Shown in pieces: positions 36,485 through 44,740 of a stretch of 46,269 nt of DNA; the first letter of the stretch is position 1, and each line of letters begins with the position of its first letter. Both the position numbers and the translations under genes were made by a program. The notes beneath the pieces were generated by a model, which saw only the letters and a list, made by a program, of their open reading frames with translations, was not told the DNA's origin and ran no database searches. The DNA comes from Thermoplasmata archaeon (GTDB lineage: Archaea > Thermoplasmatota > E2 > DHVEG-1), in contig JAHWGJ010000013.1 in the NCBI GenBank assembly GCA_020054475.1, forward strand, positions 1 through 46,269, in the 5' to 3' direction.

Positions 36485-36679
36485 ATGTTTAATAAAAATT
36501 TAATGTATTTTTTAATTTATTATATCTTTATTTTTTTATGTATTTCATTTTTACAATTGTATTTACATTATGGTTTTATTATATTAATAATTATAAATTA
36601 TTATATTCTTTCAAAAATAATATATCTTTTTAACTGTACAAGGGCAAGATCTATAAATAAATTTTCCAAATTTTTCTAA
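36485..36679 (+). CDS. possible small membrane protein, 64 aa
   Basis: An ATG-started ORF with two hydrophobic helices (FLIYYIFIFLCISFLQLYL, GFIILIIINYYILSKII) and a basic end (CTRARSINKFSKFF). The region is so AT-rich that hydrophobic ORFs arise by chance, and no ribosome site is seen. Weak call. Confidence 0.25.
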   Translation: MFNKNLMYFLIYYIFIFLCISFLQLYLHYGFIILIIINYYILSKIIYLFNCTRARSINKFSKFF

Positions 36680-36723
36680 ATGTTGTATAGAAAAAATAAA
36701 AAAAAAAATTTGTAGTTTTTATT

Positions 36724-37590
36724 TTACCACAAATTTACAACTCTTTGTGTAAAAACTGCTGGGGCGGTAATATCGAATATTCCTGAAGATCCAGTTTCTG
36801 GTTGTATTTCTCCACGAATCCTTTCTCTTTTTAATAAACCATTATATTCTGGGATAATTGATGATAAATTTATTACAACATAAATTCTATCTCCAGAATT
36901 CATTCCACTTGTAGTTTTTATTGAGTTATCTGGATCTCTTATAATTATTATTCCAAATTTTGTATTTGTTGAACTTCCAAGAATTGTCTGGTCACTTCCC
37001 GGTGAAACTGGAGTTTTCATAATACTTTTATTATCTGTATTTGCTTTAGCTACCAATGATTCATTAAATGTTAATAAGGTTAGATTATTATATTGTGTTG
37101 TTAATATTACAGATGATAAATCAATATCTAAGGATCCTGCACGGGGTCTTACTGTTAATAAAAGATGTGTTATTCTGGTTTTGTTCGAGTTGGTGTATCC
37201 AGATATGCCATCAATACATAATCCTGCTGATACTTCTCTAGTTGTCCCTACTGCAACACTTTGAGCTCTTTGTTCTAAACTTTCACTTGTTTTAATGATT
37301 ATGCTTGCAGCTATTGCGGCAACAAGTATCATAGCAATAAACACGATTAGTGTTCCAATACCTACCATTGCTCTTTTATTATTTACTAAGGAATTTTTTG
37401 GTTTTATTGCAACAATATATTTCATTTTTATGCATCCAATACCTTCTTCAGAATTAACAAATATCAATCCATCTGAATTGTCAATATTTTCAATTTTTCC
37501 GCTAATTATACTTGCTCTTTTTGAGCCTGGTTCCTTAGTAACAATTTTGCATTTTTTTCCGATTAGCTTATTTACATATTTTTTTTCCAT
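36724..37590 (-). CDS. arlB5: archaellin 5 with N-terminal small beta-rich domain
   Basis: 288 residues from ATG at 37590, preceded by AGGTGG; a GTG at 37599 is also in frame. Residues 1-65 (LIGKKCKIVTKEPGSKRASI...GLIFVNSEEGIGCIKMKYIVAIKP) look like a small SH3/LSm-like barrel. An archaellin follows: NNKR/AMVGIGTLIVFIAMILVAAIA, LTVRPRAGSLDIDLSSVIL, SGDRIYVVI and GIFDITAPAVFTQRVVNLW. Usual archaellin leaders are about 10-20 residues; here it would be 73. A start at the internal ATG (MKYIVAIKP) would give a normal leader, but it has no good ribosome site. The gene stands alone and is divergent from 37839. Confidence 0.85.
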   Translation of the reverse strand: MEKKYVNKLIGKKCKIVTKEPGSKRASIISGKIENIDNSDGLIFVNSEEGIGCIKMKYIVAIKPKNSLVNNKRAMVGIGTLIVFIAMILVAAIAASIIIKTSESLEQRAQSVAVGTTREVSAGLCIDGISGYTNSNKTRITHLLLTVRPRAGSLDIDLSSVILTTQYNNLTLLTFNESLVAKANTDNKSIMKTPVSPGSDQTILGSSTNTKFGIIIIRDPDNSIKTTSGMNSGDRIYVVINLSSIIPEYNGLLKRERIRGEIQPETGSSGIFDITAPAVFTQRVVNLW

Positions 37591-37610
37591 TTTTTCCACC
37601 TATCCATTTC

Positions 37611-37629
37611 CGTGGTACAGCATACCACG
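37611..37629. promoter_or_regulatory. perfect palindrome upstream of archaellin 5 (operator or hairpin)
   Basis: CGTGGTA (37611-37617), 5-base spacer CAGCA, TACCACG (37623-37629): a perfect 7-bp inverted repeat unusually GC-rich for this region, 20 bases upstream of the ATG at 37590. The place fits an operator for a dimeric repressor, or an mRNA hairpin in the leader near the ribosome site. Confidence 0.55.
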
Positions 37630-37838
37630 TTATTATCTATCATGTCTAATGTTCGCAAATTTTGATATTTAAAACTTAGCGGAAAAAAATGCAAAGTGTA
37701 AAAATGACAATTTGTAATTTTGATATAATCAATAAAAAATAAGTCTATTCCTAATAAAAAAAATTTAGTTAATTAAAATGGATAATAAATGTACAACAAT
37801 ATTTTTTAAAATATAAAAAAACAATATTTTGTGAAAAC

Positions 37839-38474
37839 ATGAATAATTCTGCTTCAACAGGACTAATAAGTTTATTTTTAATATCAATAATTTTTTTAGC
37901 CACAGCAGGAATTTCAAATGAAATTATTTTTGATACAAATGACGAAACTCTATATAATATTGATAAATATAAAGAATTATTAGATGATTCTATAAAGGAA
38001 ATATCAACATATTTTAATATTAAACAAGTACTCGGCAAATATTACAATTATGAAAATACACAAATTGTTAAAAAAATTGTTATTTTAATAAAGCCATATT
38101 TTGATATAAATTTTGATTTATCAGATCTAAATATACTAATTTCAAATGGAGAAAAATCATTAATTCTTCAATATAATAATGAAATCGCAAATGTAGAATC
38201 ATATGATGTTTTTGAACATCCAAATTGGAATAAAATTATAAATGGTTATTATAGTATCCTGATTATATCAGATAAAGATAATTCAATTTTAGATTATAAT
38301 AATATAAATGATAATACTGATATGATATATATTACAATAATTTTTCCAGATAATTTTAATTTTGAAAAAGGAGATACCATTGAAGTAAGCTTCTTACCAA
38401 ATAGTGGAATAGTACAAAATTTGCAATTGAAAGCCCCACTCCCAATTAATAAGATTGTAAATCTATATTCTTAA
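37839..38474 (+). CDS. strongly diverged archaellin-like protein
   Basis: 211 residues. It has a hydrophobic N-terminal helix (TGLISLFLISIIFLATAGIS) after only six residues with no basic charge. The rest aligns by eye with archaellins block by block: KKIVILIKPYFDINFDLSDL (compare LAVQIRPRAGSAEIDLSETV), YYSILIISDKDNSILDYNNI (compare FSVVVLEDADGSCTSTNPII), and NSGIVQNLQLKAPLPINKIV (compare APGIISFRTPASYTENVMDL). The AIGIG processing motif is missing. It could be a filament cap, base or minor subunit, or a stand-alone pilin-like protein. Transcribed away from archaellin 5. No ribosome site is evident, so probably leaderless. Confidence 0.7.
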   Translation: MNNSASTGLISLFLISIIFLATAGISNEIIFDTNDETLYNIDKYKELLDDSIKEISTYFNIKQVLGKYYNYENTQIVKKIVILIKPYFDINFDLSDLNILISNGEKSLILQYNNEIANVESYDVFEHPNWNKIINGYYSILIISDKDNSILDYNNINDNTDMIYITIIFPDNFNFEKGDTIEVSFLPNSGIVQNLQLKAPLPINKIVNLYS

Positions 38475-38606
38475 ATTGATTAATAACAATAATACTTTAA
38501 CTGTTAAATATATTTTTTTTGCATAAAATCAACAACATAATAAATAAAAGATAAAAAAACAATCAAATAAACAATAAACTTTTTTAAAGACAATCTATAT
38601 TATATC

Positions 38607-39062
38607 ATGGAAAGGATGGGGCAATATCTAATCGATTCAATATTAGAAATTGAAATAATAAAAAAAATTCTTAATTTTAAAATTAGAATTCTTCCAATTA
38701 ATTCAATTTTTGGATATTCTTGGATTATTTGCTGGTTTATTGCAATCTGGTTTTATCCTCTTCAATTTTTTTTCATGGGATTATTTTGTTTAATTCTATC
38801 TTTGACGAATTTCAAACCAACAATAGAAAGAGAGAAGCAATTATCTATAATATTTTCTCAGAATTTGGAAAATAAAACTCTTATACTAGAAAAATTAATT
38901 GACGATAATTTAAACTGGAATGATATTGAAATTTGTTCTGGAGAAGCAATTCTGCCTGATGGAATTATTGAAAAAGGAGATATAATTTATAATTGTAAAG
39001 GTAATATTTCATTAAGACATATACCTACTAATGTGCTTTTTGGAGCTTATTATTTTGAATAA
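38607..39062 (+). CDS. hypothetical membrane protein, 151 aa
   Basis: Residues ~1-30 are amphipathic. Two close membrane helices follow (FGYSWIICWFIAIWFYPLQFF and MGLFCLILSLTNF), then a cytoplasmic or external domain of about 80 residues (LEKLIDDNLNWNDIEICSGE, AILPDGIIEKGDIIYNCKGN). No family recognised. The last 50 residues read as a small beta-barrel. It is on the same strand as, and 130 bases after, the diverged archaellin-like gene, which may hint at a joint role. Confidence 0.6.
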   Translation: MERMGQYLIDSILEIEIIKKILNFKIRILPINSIFGYSWIICWFIAIWFYPLQFFFMGLFCLILSLTNFKPTIEREKQLSIIFSQNLENKTLILEKLIDDNLNWNDIEICSGEAILPDGIIEKGDIIYNCKGNISLRHIPTNVLFGAYYFE

Positions 39063-39493
39063 TAAAAATTGATTTTTTTTAATAAATTAAATATCAGCTA
39101 TTTTTTCAATATTATTCATTTAGGATATTCTGTAAATATTTAAATTATTTTTACATTGATCAAATATTTTATCTACATTAAATAAAAAATATTATTTTTT
39201 AATAACATTATCCACTAATAATTCGTGTACTACTATAATATGGACATCTACGATATTCTTATTCATCATCAATTGAACAAACTACAAATATCTGACCACA
39301 ATTTATACAAGCCCATAATGTAATGATTACACCAGTTTATTGATAAGTTTCAAGAATTATCCATATTTATTCAATAAATACAGAATCTTGAATATTTTTT
39401 ATGATATTAAATAACACTTTTTAAACTAATTTTTAACAAATAGTTTTTATATCATCAAAATATTATAATTTTTCGGCACTTGAGGATGGGATA
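39063..39493 (+). other. intergenic region before the surface-protein operon
   Basis: It contains the broken zinc-ribbon frame (39208-39321, minus strand), a TATA-like TTTTTATATCATC at about 39442-39454, and GGCACTTG at 39475-39482 shortly before the first gene. Otherwise nothing is visible. Confidence 0.5.
39208..39321 (-). pseudogene. remnant of a small zinc-ribbon protein
   Basis: The minus-strand frame reads TLWACINCGQIFVVCSIDDE, TAA, EYRRCPYYSSTRIISG, TAA. The first knuckle C-x2-C-G is intact. The second should be C-P-x-C but is C-P-Y-Y. With an in-frame stop, a lost ligand and no start codon it is a decayed gene. Confidence 0.55.
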
Positions 39494-40300
39494 TTGAGTT
39501 TAAGGAGGAAAAGAGATAACCAATTTGCTATAAGAAAAAATAAAACTGTTTTCTTAATCTATATAATAATATTAGTACTATTGTTCTTTACATTTCTAGT
39601 AACTGCTCTGTCACCAATATTTTCAAATCCAACCCCAGCAAATGGTGCAACTGGTGTTGAAATAGCACCATTCCTGTATGTAACAGTAAATGATCCGGAG
39701 GGTGAAACTATGGATATTACGTTCAGGGCAAATGCTACGGGAACATGGGCGAATATTGGAAGTAATAATAGTGTAAGTAATGGAACTTATTACCAATCTA
39801 GTTTAAATATGAATAGTTCTAGCACTAAATATTGGTGGAGTGTGAACTGCACAGATGGGAATTCTTGGTCAAATGATACTTATTATTTCACAACTAGAGA
39901 TCCTGTTATTAGTATTAGTATAAACCAATCAAATTATGATTTTACTGGAGTGAAAGGTTTGAATGCTATATGTTACACAAACGAAACAAATCCTCATTAT
40001 TTTGGAATAACAAACAATGGTGAAGCCACAGTTGATTTAAAGATTAAAGCAACAAATATGACTTGCTCGTATAGTCATAGCTGGCTTCTATCAAATTCAA
40101 ATGGTCCAAATCAATGTGTTCTAGAATATTCTGAGGATGAGATTAACTGGTATAACATTGCTTTAACAGATTCTACATTCTATACAAATCTAAATAATGG
40201 TAGTAGTATAACTCTCGATTTAAGGTTAACAATGCCTACATCTATTGATTGTGGGCATCAAATGGGATGCACAGTTATAATAAGTGCAATTCAGAATTAA
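39494..40300 (+). CDS. secreted surface protein with FN3-like domain, subunit 1 of a surface operon
   Basis: 268 residues, TTG start at 39494 after GAGGATGGG. N-terminal anchor or signal helix at ~18-42. Residues ~45-130 (SNPTPANGATGVEIAPFLYV, MDITFRANATGTWANIG, KYWWSVNCTDG) match the Ig/FN3-like domain common in thermoplasmatal surface proteins. The last ~100 residues (NNGEATVDLKIKATNM, ITLDLRLTMPTSIDCGHQMG) align with the end of the next gene's product, so the two are paralogs in part. The protein has cysteines and many N-x-S/T glycosylation sites. It likely forms a surface fibre or coat. Followed by its paralog after 59 bases. Confidence 0.7.
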   Translation: MSLRRKRDNQFAIRKNKTVFLIYIIILVLLFFTFLVTALSPIFSNPTPANGATGVEIAPFLYVTVNDPEGETMDITFRANATGTWANIGSNNSVSNGTYYQSSLNMNSSSTKYWWSVNCTDGNSWSNDTYYFTTRDPVISISINQSNYDFTGVKGLNAICYTNETNPHYFGITNNGEATVDLKIKATNMTCSYSHSWLLSNSNGPNQCVLEYSEDEINWYNIALTDSTFYTNLNNGSSITLDLRLTMPTSIDCGHQMGCTVIISAIQN

Positions 40301-40359
40301 CGAGTTGGGCGGAAAAAAAATAAATCCCAGCAGATATAAGGATGGAAAAGAGGTGAAAT

Positions 40360-40893
40360 ATGGGAAAAAACAATATGAAAATAAAAATATTATCAACAAC
40401 TGGAATACTTATCTCATTGATTCTATTGATGATATCCCCAGCTATTCTTGCTGATACAACTGATACTTTCACAGTAACAGTAACAGGAGAATATATAGAG
40501 TGCAATATCCTTGAAGCATCATGGTCAGTAAATAGCGGTACACCAGTGTTAATGAGTACTAGTTATAATACAACAGGCGGTGGTACTCTAAATGCCGACA
40601 CTTCGGATAGCTCAGTAGCTATTAATCTTATACTTCAGATTACTTCTGATGCAGCTACTTGGTCAGCAGCAACTACAGGAAATGTACCTGCTGCAGATAC
40701 GTATAGATTTAATGCAAGTATAGATACATTTAGCACAAGTGTTCAGATACTCACTGGATCAGAAACAACAATTAGTGCGGGTATTGCAGCTGGACAGGAT
40801 GAAACATTTGATTTAAGATTCGATTCCCCAACATCAACAACAACAGGGGTACAGCAAACGATAACATTAACCGCTAGTGCAATCAAAGCATAA
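40360..40893 (+). CDS. secreted surface subunit 2 (paralog of the preceding gene's C-terminal domain)
   Basis: 177 residues. The ATG at 40360 follows GGAAAAGAGGTGA; M6 is an alternative start. Signal peptide to about residue 31 (LMISPAILA/DTTD). The mature chain is a single Thr/Ser-rich beta-sandwich (DTFTVTVTGEYIECNILEAS, ETFDLRFDSPTSTTTGVQQT) ending ITLTASAIKA. It lacks the FN3-like part of its neighbour, contains few charged residues and could be the major repeating subunit of a fibre or sheath. Function is inferred only from composition and context. Confidence 0.7.
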   Translation: MGKNNMKIKILSTTGILISLILLMISPAILADTTDTFTVTVTGEYIECNILEASWSVNSGTPVLMSTSYNTTGGGTLNADTSDSSVAINLILQITSDAATWSAATTGNVPAADTYRFNASIDTFSTSVQILTGSETTISAGIAAGQDETFDLRFDSPTSTTTGVQQTITLTASAIKA

Positions 40894-41024
40894 ATAGTTT
40901 AAAATTTCAATAATAAATCTTCATTAAATGGTATTAGATTGAAATTAAACATTCGATTAATATCATTTAATGATATATAATTATTTGAAAACGATAGCAT
41001 CAAACAATTTAATGGTGGTAAATA

Positions 41025-42002
41025 ATGATAAAAAAACATTTACAAATATGGTTAATACTAATAATAGTTTTATTCATAATGCCCTCTACTGCTTTGGTAT
41101 CTGGTATAGGTTTAAGTCCTGCTGAAATGAGAGTAGTTGATGCCATTGGATCAGGTGTTATTGGTAGTGTAGTACTTGTTAACTCTGAGAGCGGATCAAT
41201 TACCTTTATTTTACAGATACAAAGCCCTTCAGAATTACCTACCGAAGAAGAACATTTAAGAGTGATTTGCGAGGATTGCCATGATACACATCAGAGATAT
41301 GAAATAATTGATGGGATTTGCCCAAATTGCGGTTCAACAAATCTTGTAATATATGAAAGGATTCCAAATAATGTTTTACAATATCTTGATTTAAGTGGTG
41401 TGGACTGTGAACTTATTAAAAAAGAAAACTTTTATTATACTAATGAAAAATTTCAGCAAAATGAGCAATGTACTGTAGAAATATTACTTGATTTACCATA
41501 TAAAAACGAATATTCAAATAAACACTGGGAAGCACATATAACTGCAACTACAACCTCTGATATAAACAACATAGGTATGGGTATTTTAGCTGGAGTTCAA
41601 ATGCGTTTACTTCTTGATGTACCTACTATTAAATCATCGATTGCAACACCCGCGGGAATAAATCCAATGATATTTTTTTATGTAATAGTAATTTCTATTG
41701 TTGTATTATGCCTATATTTTTTACTAAAAAAGGGGTATTTGACAAAAGAAAAACTAAAGGTATCGAAAAAATTTAAAATAAGCAGTAGTAAAAAGAAACC
41801 ATCATCATTTTATCTCGGAAAAATTGGAAAATATAATAATTATAAGATATCACCATCAAATAAAAACTTTAAACCTAAAACAATCAAGAAAAAAGTAGTT
41901 AATAAATCAAAACCAACTTTTCATAAATCTAAGCAGAAAAAACATTTTTCAGATATTAAAAAAGAAATAGATAAAATTTTGAAATCAAATGAGAAAAAAT
42001 AA
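41025..42002 (+). CDS. membrane-anchored COG1470-like protein with zinc-ribbon-like insert
   Basis: 325 residues. Signal peptide ~1-28. The mature N-terminus GIGLSPAEMRVVDAIGSGVI, then GSVVLVNSESGSITFILQIQ, is the first strand set of COG1470/fimbrial-chaperone-like beta-sandwiches. At about 80-110 four cysteines form a zinc-ribbon-like pair (VICEDCHD, then GICPNCGSTN) outside the membrane. Transmembrane helix at about 215-235 (MIFFYVIVISIVVLCLYFLL), then ~85 residues of Lys/Ser-rich cytoplasmic tail. It might act as anchor or assembly factor for the two upstream secreted subunits. It overlaps the next gene by 14 bases. Confidence 0.7.
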   Translation: MIKKHLQIWLILIIVLFIMPSTALVSGIGLSPAEMRVVDAIGSGVIGSVVLVNSESGSITFILQIQSPSELPTEEEHLRVICEDCHDTHQRYEIIDGICPNCGSTNLVIYERIPNNVLQYLDLSGVDCELIKKENFYYTNEKFQQNEQCTVEILLDLPYKNEYSNKHWEAHITATTTSDINNIGMGILAGVQMRLLLDVPTIKSSIATPAGINPMIFFYVIVISIVVLCLYFLLKKGYLTKEKLKVSKKFKISSSKKKPSSFYLGKIGKYNNYKISPSNKNFKPKTIKKKVVNKSKPTFHKSKQKKHFSDIKKEIDKILKSNEKK

Positions 42003-43167
42003 ATTATGCTTAACAATACTGATATATTTCTTGCTTTTAATATTGCAGGCAGATGCTAGTAATTGTGATGATTTTATAGTAAATGTTAATATTGGAATAG
42101 ATGCAGATTTTACATTTCAACCTGATAATCCAAAAATTAGAGAAAAAGTATTTTTTACAGATACAAGCGATCCTGATATTGCAGTTAATTGGACTTGGGA
42201 TTTTGGTGATGGAAAAATATCATACCTTCAGATCCCTTCACATAGATATTTTGATATAGGGACATTTCAAATAAGATTAACTGTTTTAACAGATGGTGGA
42301 ATTAATAATACTGAATTAAAAAATATAACAATTTTAAAGAGAGATTCAACTAAACCACAAAATAAGCCACCAACTGCGTTATCCAATGGACCATATTACG
42401 ATGTAACATATAAACAAATCAGTTTTGATGGATCTTTAAGCTTCGACTCTGATGGAAATATAGTTAATTACATCTGGGATCTTGGCGATGGGATAATAAA
42501 ATATGGAGAATTTGTATCCCATTCATATGAAGATGAAGGAAATTATACAATTAAACTCACTGTTGAAGATAACGATGGTTCAACAGATGTTGATTACACC
42601 TATTCATTTATATTAAAAGATACGGATAAAGATGGTTGGGATGATTATATAGAAGCAATATATGGAACAAACTCCAATGATAATGAAGATTATCCATTAG
42701 ACACTGATAATGATGGAATACCAGATGAATCAGTAAATGGTATCATTATTGGTGACAATGATGATGATAACGATGGACTTCCAGATGAAATTGAGGAAAG
42801 TATAGGGTTAAATCCTAAAGATCCAAATGATACAGAAGAAATAATGATTGAAGGAATTACATACTTCCTAGTTGATATCAATGGGGACAACATATGGGAT
42901 TACATATATGACCCAATAACTGAAGATTTGAATCCATATATACTTGAAGAAAAGAATCAAGACTTATTTGTATTTTTGATAATTGGTGGAATTACTTTTT
43001 TTGTAATAGTTGTTGTTCTTTTTAAAACAGGTTATCTTTCTTCAAAATTAATTTTTGTAGAAAAGTATAAGGAAAAACTGTATTACTTTTCAAAGAAAAA
43101 ATCAGGAAAAGTTAAATCAGATATAGATAAGGAAAATATATTTTATAGAATCATAAAGAAAAAATAA
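41989..43167 (+). CDS. membrane-anchored protein with two PKD domains and calcium-type repeats
   Basis: 392 residues. Signal peptide ~1-23. PKD domain 1 (about 30-115) contains NWTWDFGDGKISYLQIPSHR; PKD domain 2 (about 125-205) contains NYIWDLGDGIIKYGEFVSHS. They are followed by thrombospondin-type-3/EF-like acidic repeats (KDTDKDGWDDYIEAIYGTNS, LDTDNDGIPDES, NDDDNDGLPDEIEESIGLNP), a transmembrane helix near 320-345 and a basic tail. It is an external adhesion or structural module held in the membrane. Its start lies inside the end of the preceding gene, so translation is coupled. Confidence 0.85.
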   Translation: MRKNKLCLTILIYFLLLILQADASNCDDFIVNVNIGIDADFTFQPDNPKIREKVFFTDTSDPDIAVNWTWDFGDGKISYLQIPSHRYFDIGTFQIRLTVLTDGGINNTELKNITILKRDSTKPQNKPPTALSNGPYYDVTYKQISFDGSLSFDSDGNIVNYIWDLGDGIIKYGEFVSHSYEDEGNYTIKLTVEDNDGSTDVDYTYSFILKDTDKDGWDDYIEAIYGTNSNDNEDYPLDTDNDGIPDESVNGIIIGDNDDDNDGLPDEIEESIGLNPKDPNDTEEIMIEGITYFLVDINGDNIWDYIYDPITEDLNPYILEEKNQDLFVFLIIGGITFFVIVVVLFKTGYLSSKLIFVEKYKEKLYYFSKKKSGKVKSDIDKENIFYRIIKKK

Positions 43168-43364
43168 AATTGAATATTTATAAATATATAATAAATTAAT
43201 AAATGTAACAGAAGAATAAAGGATAATATAAGAAAGTTATAAGGAGGTAGTAAAAACGCTCTTCTTATGATTTACTCCCCGAGTTTATTTTTTTCTAGAG
43301 TAAGAGAATTTTATTTGGAATTAAAAACTTATAATTGATTTTACCTTGAAACTTATTTTCTTTT

Positions 43365-44081
43365 TTATATAAACTTTCCAATAAACAAAAATAAGACATC
43401 ACCAATAATAAAAGAGATTATAAAACCTAATAACAATGGTATCATAAAGGGAATTTTTGGCGTAACCCATATTTTTTTTATGCCTAGTTTTTCAAATACT
43501 TTATACTGATCAGTATTATCAAAATCTTTTGGCATATATGAAAATTTTCTTTTTCCATCTACAATTTTTTCAAGCGGCCAAACGTATCTATCTTTAACAT
43601 GATTTATATCTGATATATAACCTAAAAAACAAAATGGTAATTGAAGATTTTTCTTGTATAAATTATAAAAAAATAAACTTATTGGGAATATTAAGAATAT
43701 TATAATTGAATTTGAGAAAATAATCCAAGAGAAAGGCATAATTGAACTAAAAATAGGAAAAAGGAATATTATCGGTTCCAAAGGTACTAAAATCGCCAAT
43801 GACATAAGAGCTTTTGCATCTGCACCACCAAAAAGCAATCTATAATGAAATAGAACGTATACGAATAGTATCATTACTGGAATGAAATATATGTAGAAAA
43901 GATTTATAGATTCAACAAAAATCAATTGAATAATTAATAATACAACACCTATAATCCCCAGTATTATCCATAATAAATTTGATGCTTTTCTCGTTTTTAA
44001 ATCAGTATATGAAGCATATAAAAGAATTAATGACCCTGCAATTAATCTAGTCACATTAAGATATAAATTTATTTCAATCAT
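43365..44081 (-). CDS. arlK: preflagellin peptidase (A24 aspartic protease)
   Basis: 238 residues, about six membrane helices. Catalytic aspartates: D27 in LLYASYTDLKTRKASN, and D88 in LLFGGADAKALM, the GxGD-type motif in its FlaK form. It cleaves the class III leader of archaellins and related pilins at the membrane. It lies about 6 kb from the nearest archaellin and is transcribed alone, convergent with the surface operon. The N-terminus begins directly in the first helix, as in FlaK, rather than with the cysteine domain of bacterial PilD. Confidence 0.9.
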   Translation of the reverse strand: MIEINLYLNVTRLIAGSLILLYASYTDLKTRKASNLLWIILGIIGVVLLIIQLIFVESINLFYIYFIPVMILFVYVLFHYRLLFGGADAKALMSLAILVPLEPIIFLFPIFSSIMPFSWIIFSNSIIIFLIFPISLFFYNLYKKNLQLPFCFLGYISDINHVKDRYVWPLEKIVDGKRKFSYMPKDFDNTDQYKVFEKLGIKKIWVTPKIPFMIPLLLGFIISFIIGDVLFLFIGKFI

Positions 44082-44240
44082 TATTTTATGATATTACAAA
44101 ATCTAATATTAATATAATCATTTATTTCTCATAATAGAATAATTTATAAAACAAAAAAAATAATAATAATTTGAAAGCTTTTTATCTAAAAACTTTTATT
44201 TCATTAAATAATTTACTTACTTTGCTGGAGTAAATAATAT

Positions 44241-44660
44241 ATGCTTGTTAAAGAAATTATGACTAAAGAAGTTGTTTCAATAGATTCTAATGATACTGTA
44301 TTAAATGCATGTTTTAAATATCGGGATAAAAAAATAGGTTGTATGATTGTTATCAAAAAAGAACAATGTGTAGGTATATTAACTGAACGTGATCTAATTG
44401 AAAGAACCGTATGTCGAGGTAAAGATCCCAAAACAACGAAAATTAAAGAGATTATGTCTTCTGATGTTAAATCAATTCATCCATTAGATAAAATTGAAAA
44501 AGCAATAGAAGAGATGAAGAAAAATAAAATTAAAAAACTTCCCGTTATCTCTAATAATTGTATTGTGGGAATTATAACTTTAACAGATATAGGATCATCA
44601 AAACCAGAACTAACAGAGAGATTTATGGAATCATGGATAAAACCTAGATGGATTGACTAA
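44241..44660 (+). CDS. CBS-domain pair protein
   Basis: 139 residues: two CBS motifs, MTKEVVSIDSNDTVLNAC...VGILTERDL and MSSDVKSIHPLDKIEKAI...VGIITLTDI. Pairs of this kind bind adenosine nucleotides such as AMP, ATP or SAM and act as energy sensors or regulators. No partner domain is attached, so the target is unknown. TATA-like text lies upstream and there is GGAG at about 44227. Divergent from the preflagellin peptidase. Confidence 0.88.
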   Translation: MLVKEIMTKEVVSIDSNDTVLNACFKYRDKKIGCMIVIKKEQCVGILTERDLIERTVCRGKDPKTTKIKEIMSSDVKSIHPLDKIEKAIEEMKKNKIKKLPVISNNCIVGIITLTDIGSSKPELTERFMESWIKPRWID

Positions 44661-44740
44661 AAACTATGTAGATCATTTCCCCTTAAATAATGTAAAAAGT
44701 AATATTCAAACTAATATAAGTTTTTACAATTAAATTATTT

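Noticed and set aside
43240-43345. Small gene after GGAGG at 43242-43246 (23 codons, MIYSPSLFFSRVREFYLELK...)
   Set aside because: The ATG is about 20 bases from the ribosome-site-like sequence and the ORF is tiny. It may be part of a weak hairpin (TTACTC/GAGTAA) after the surface operon, but neither can be supported.
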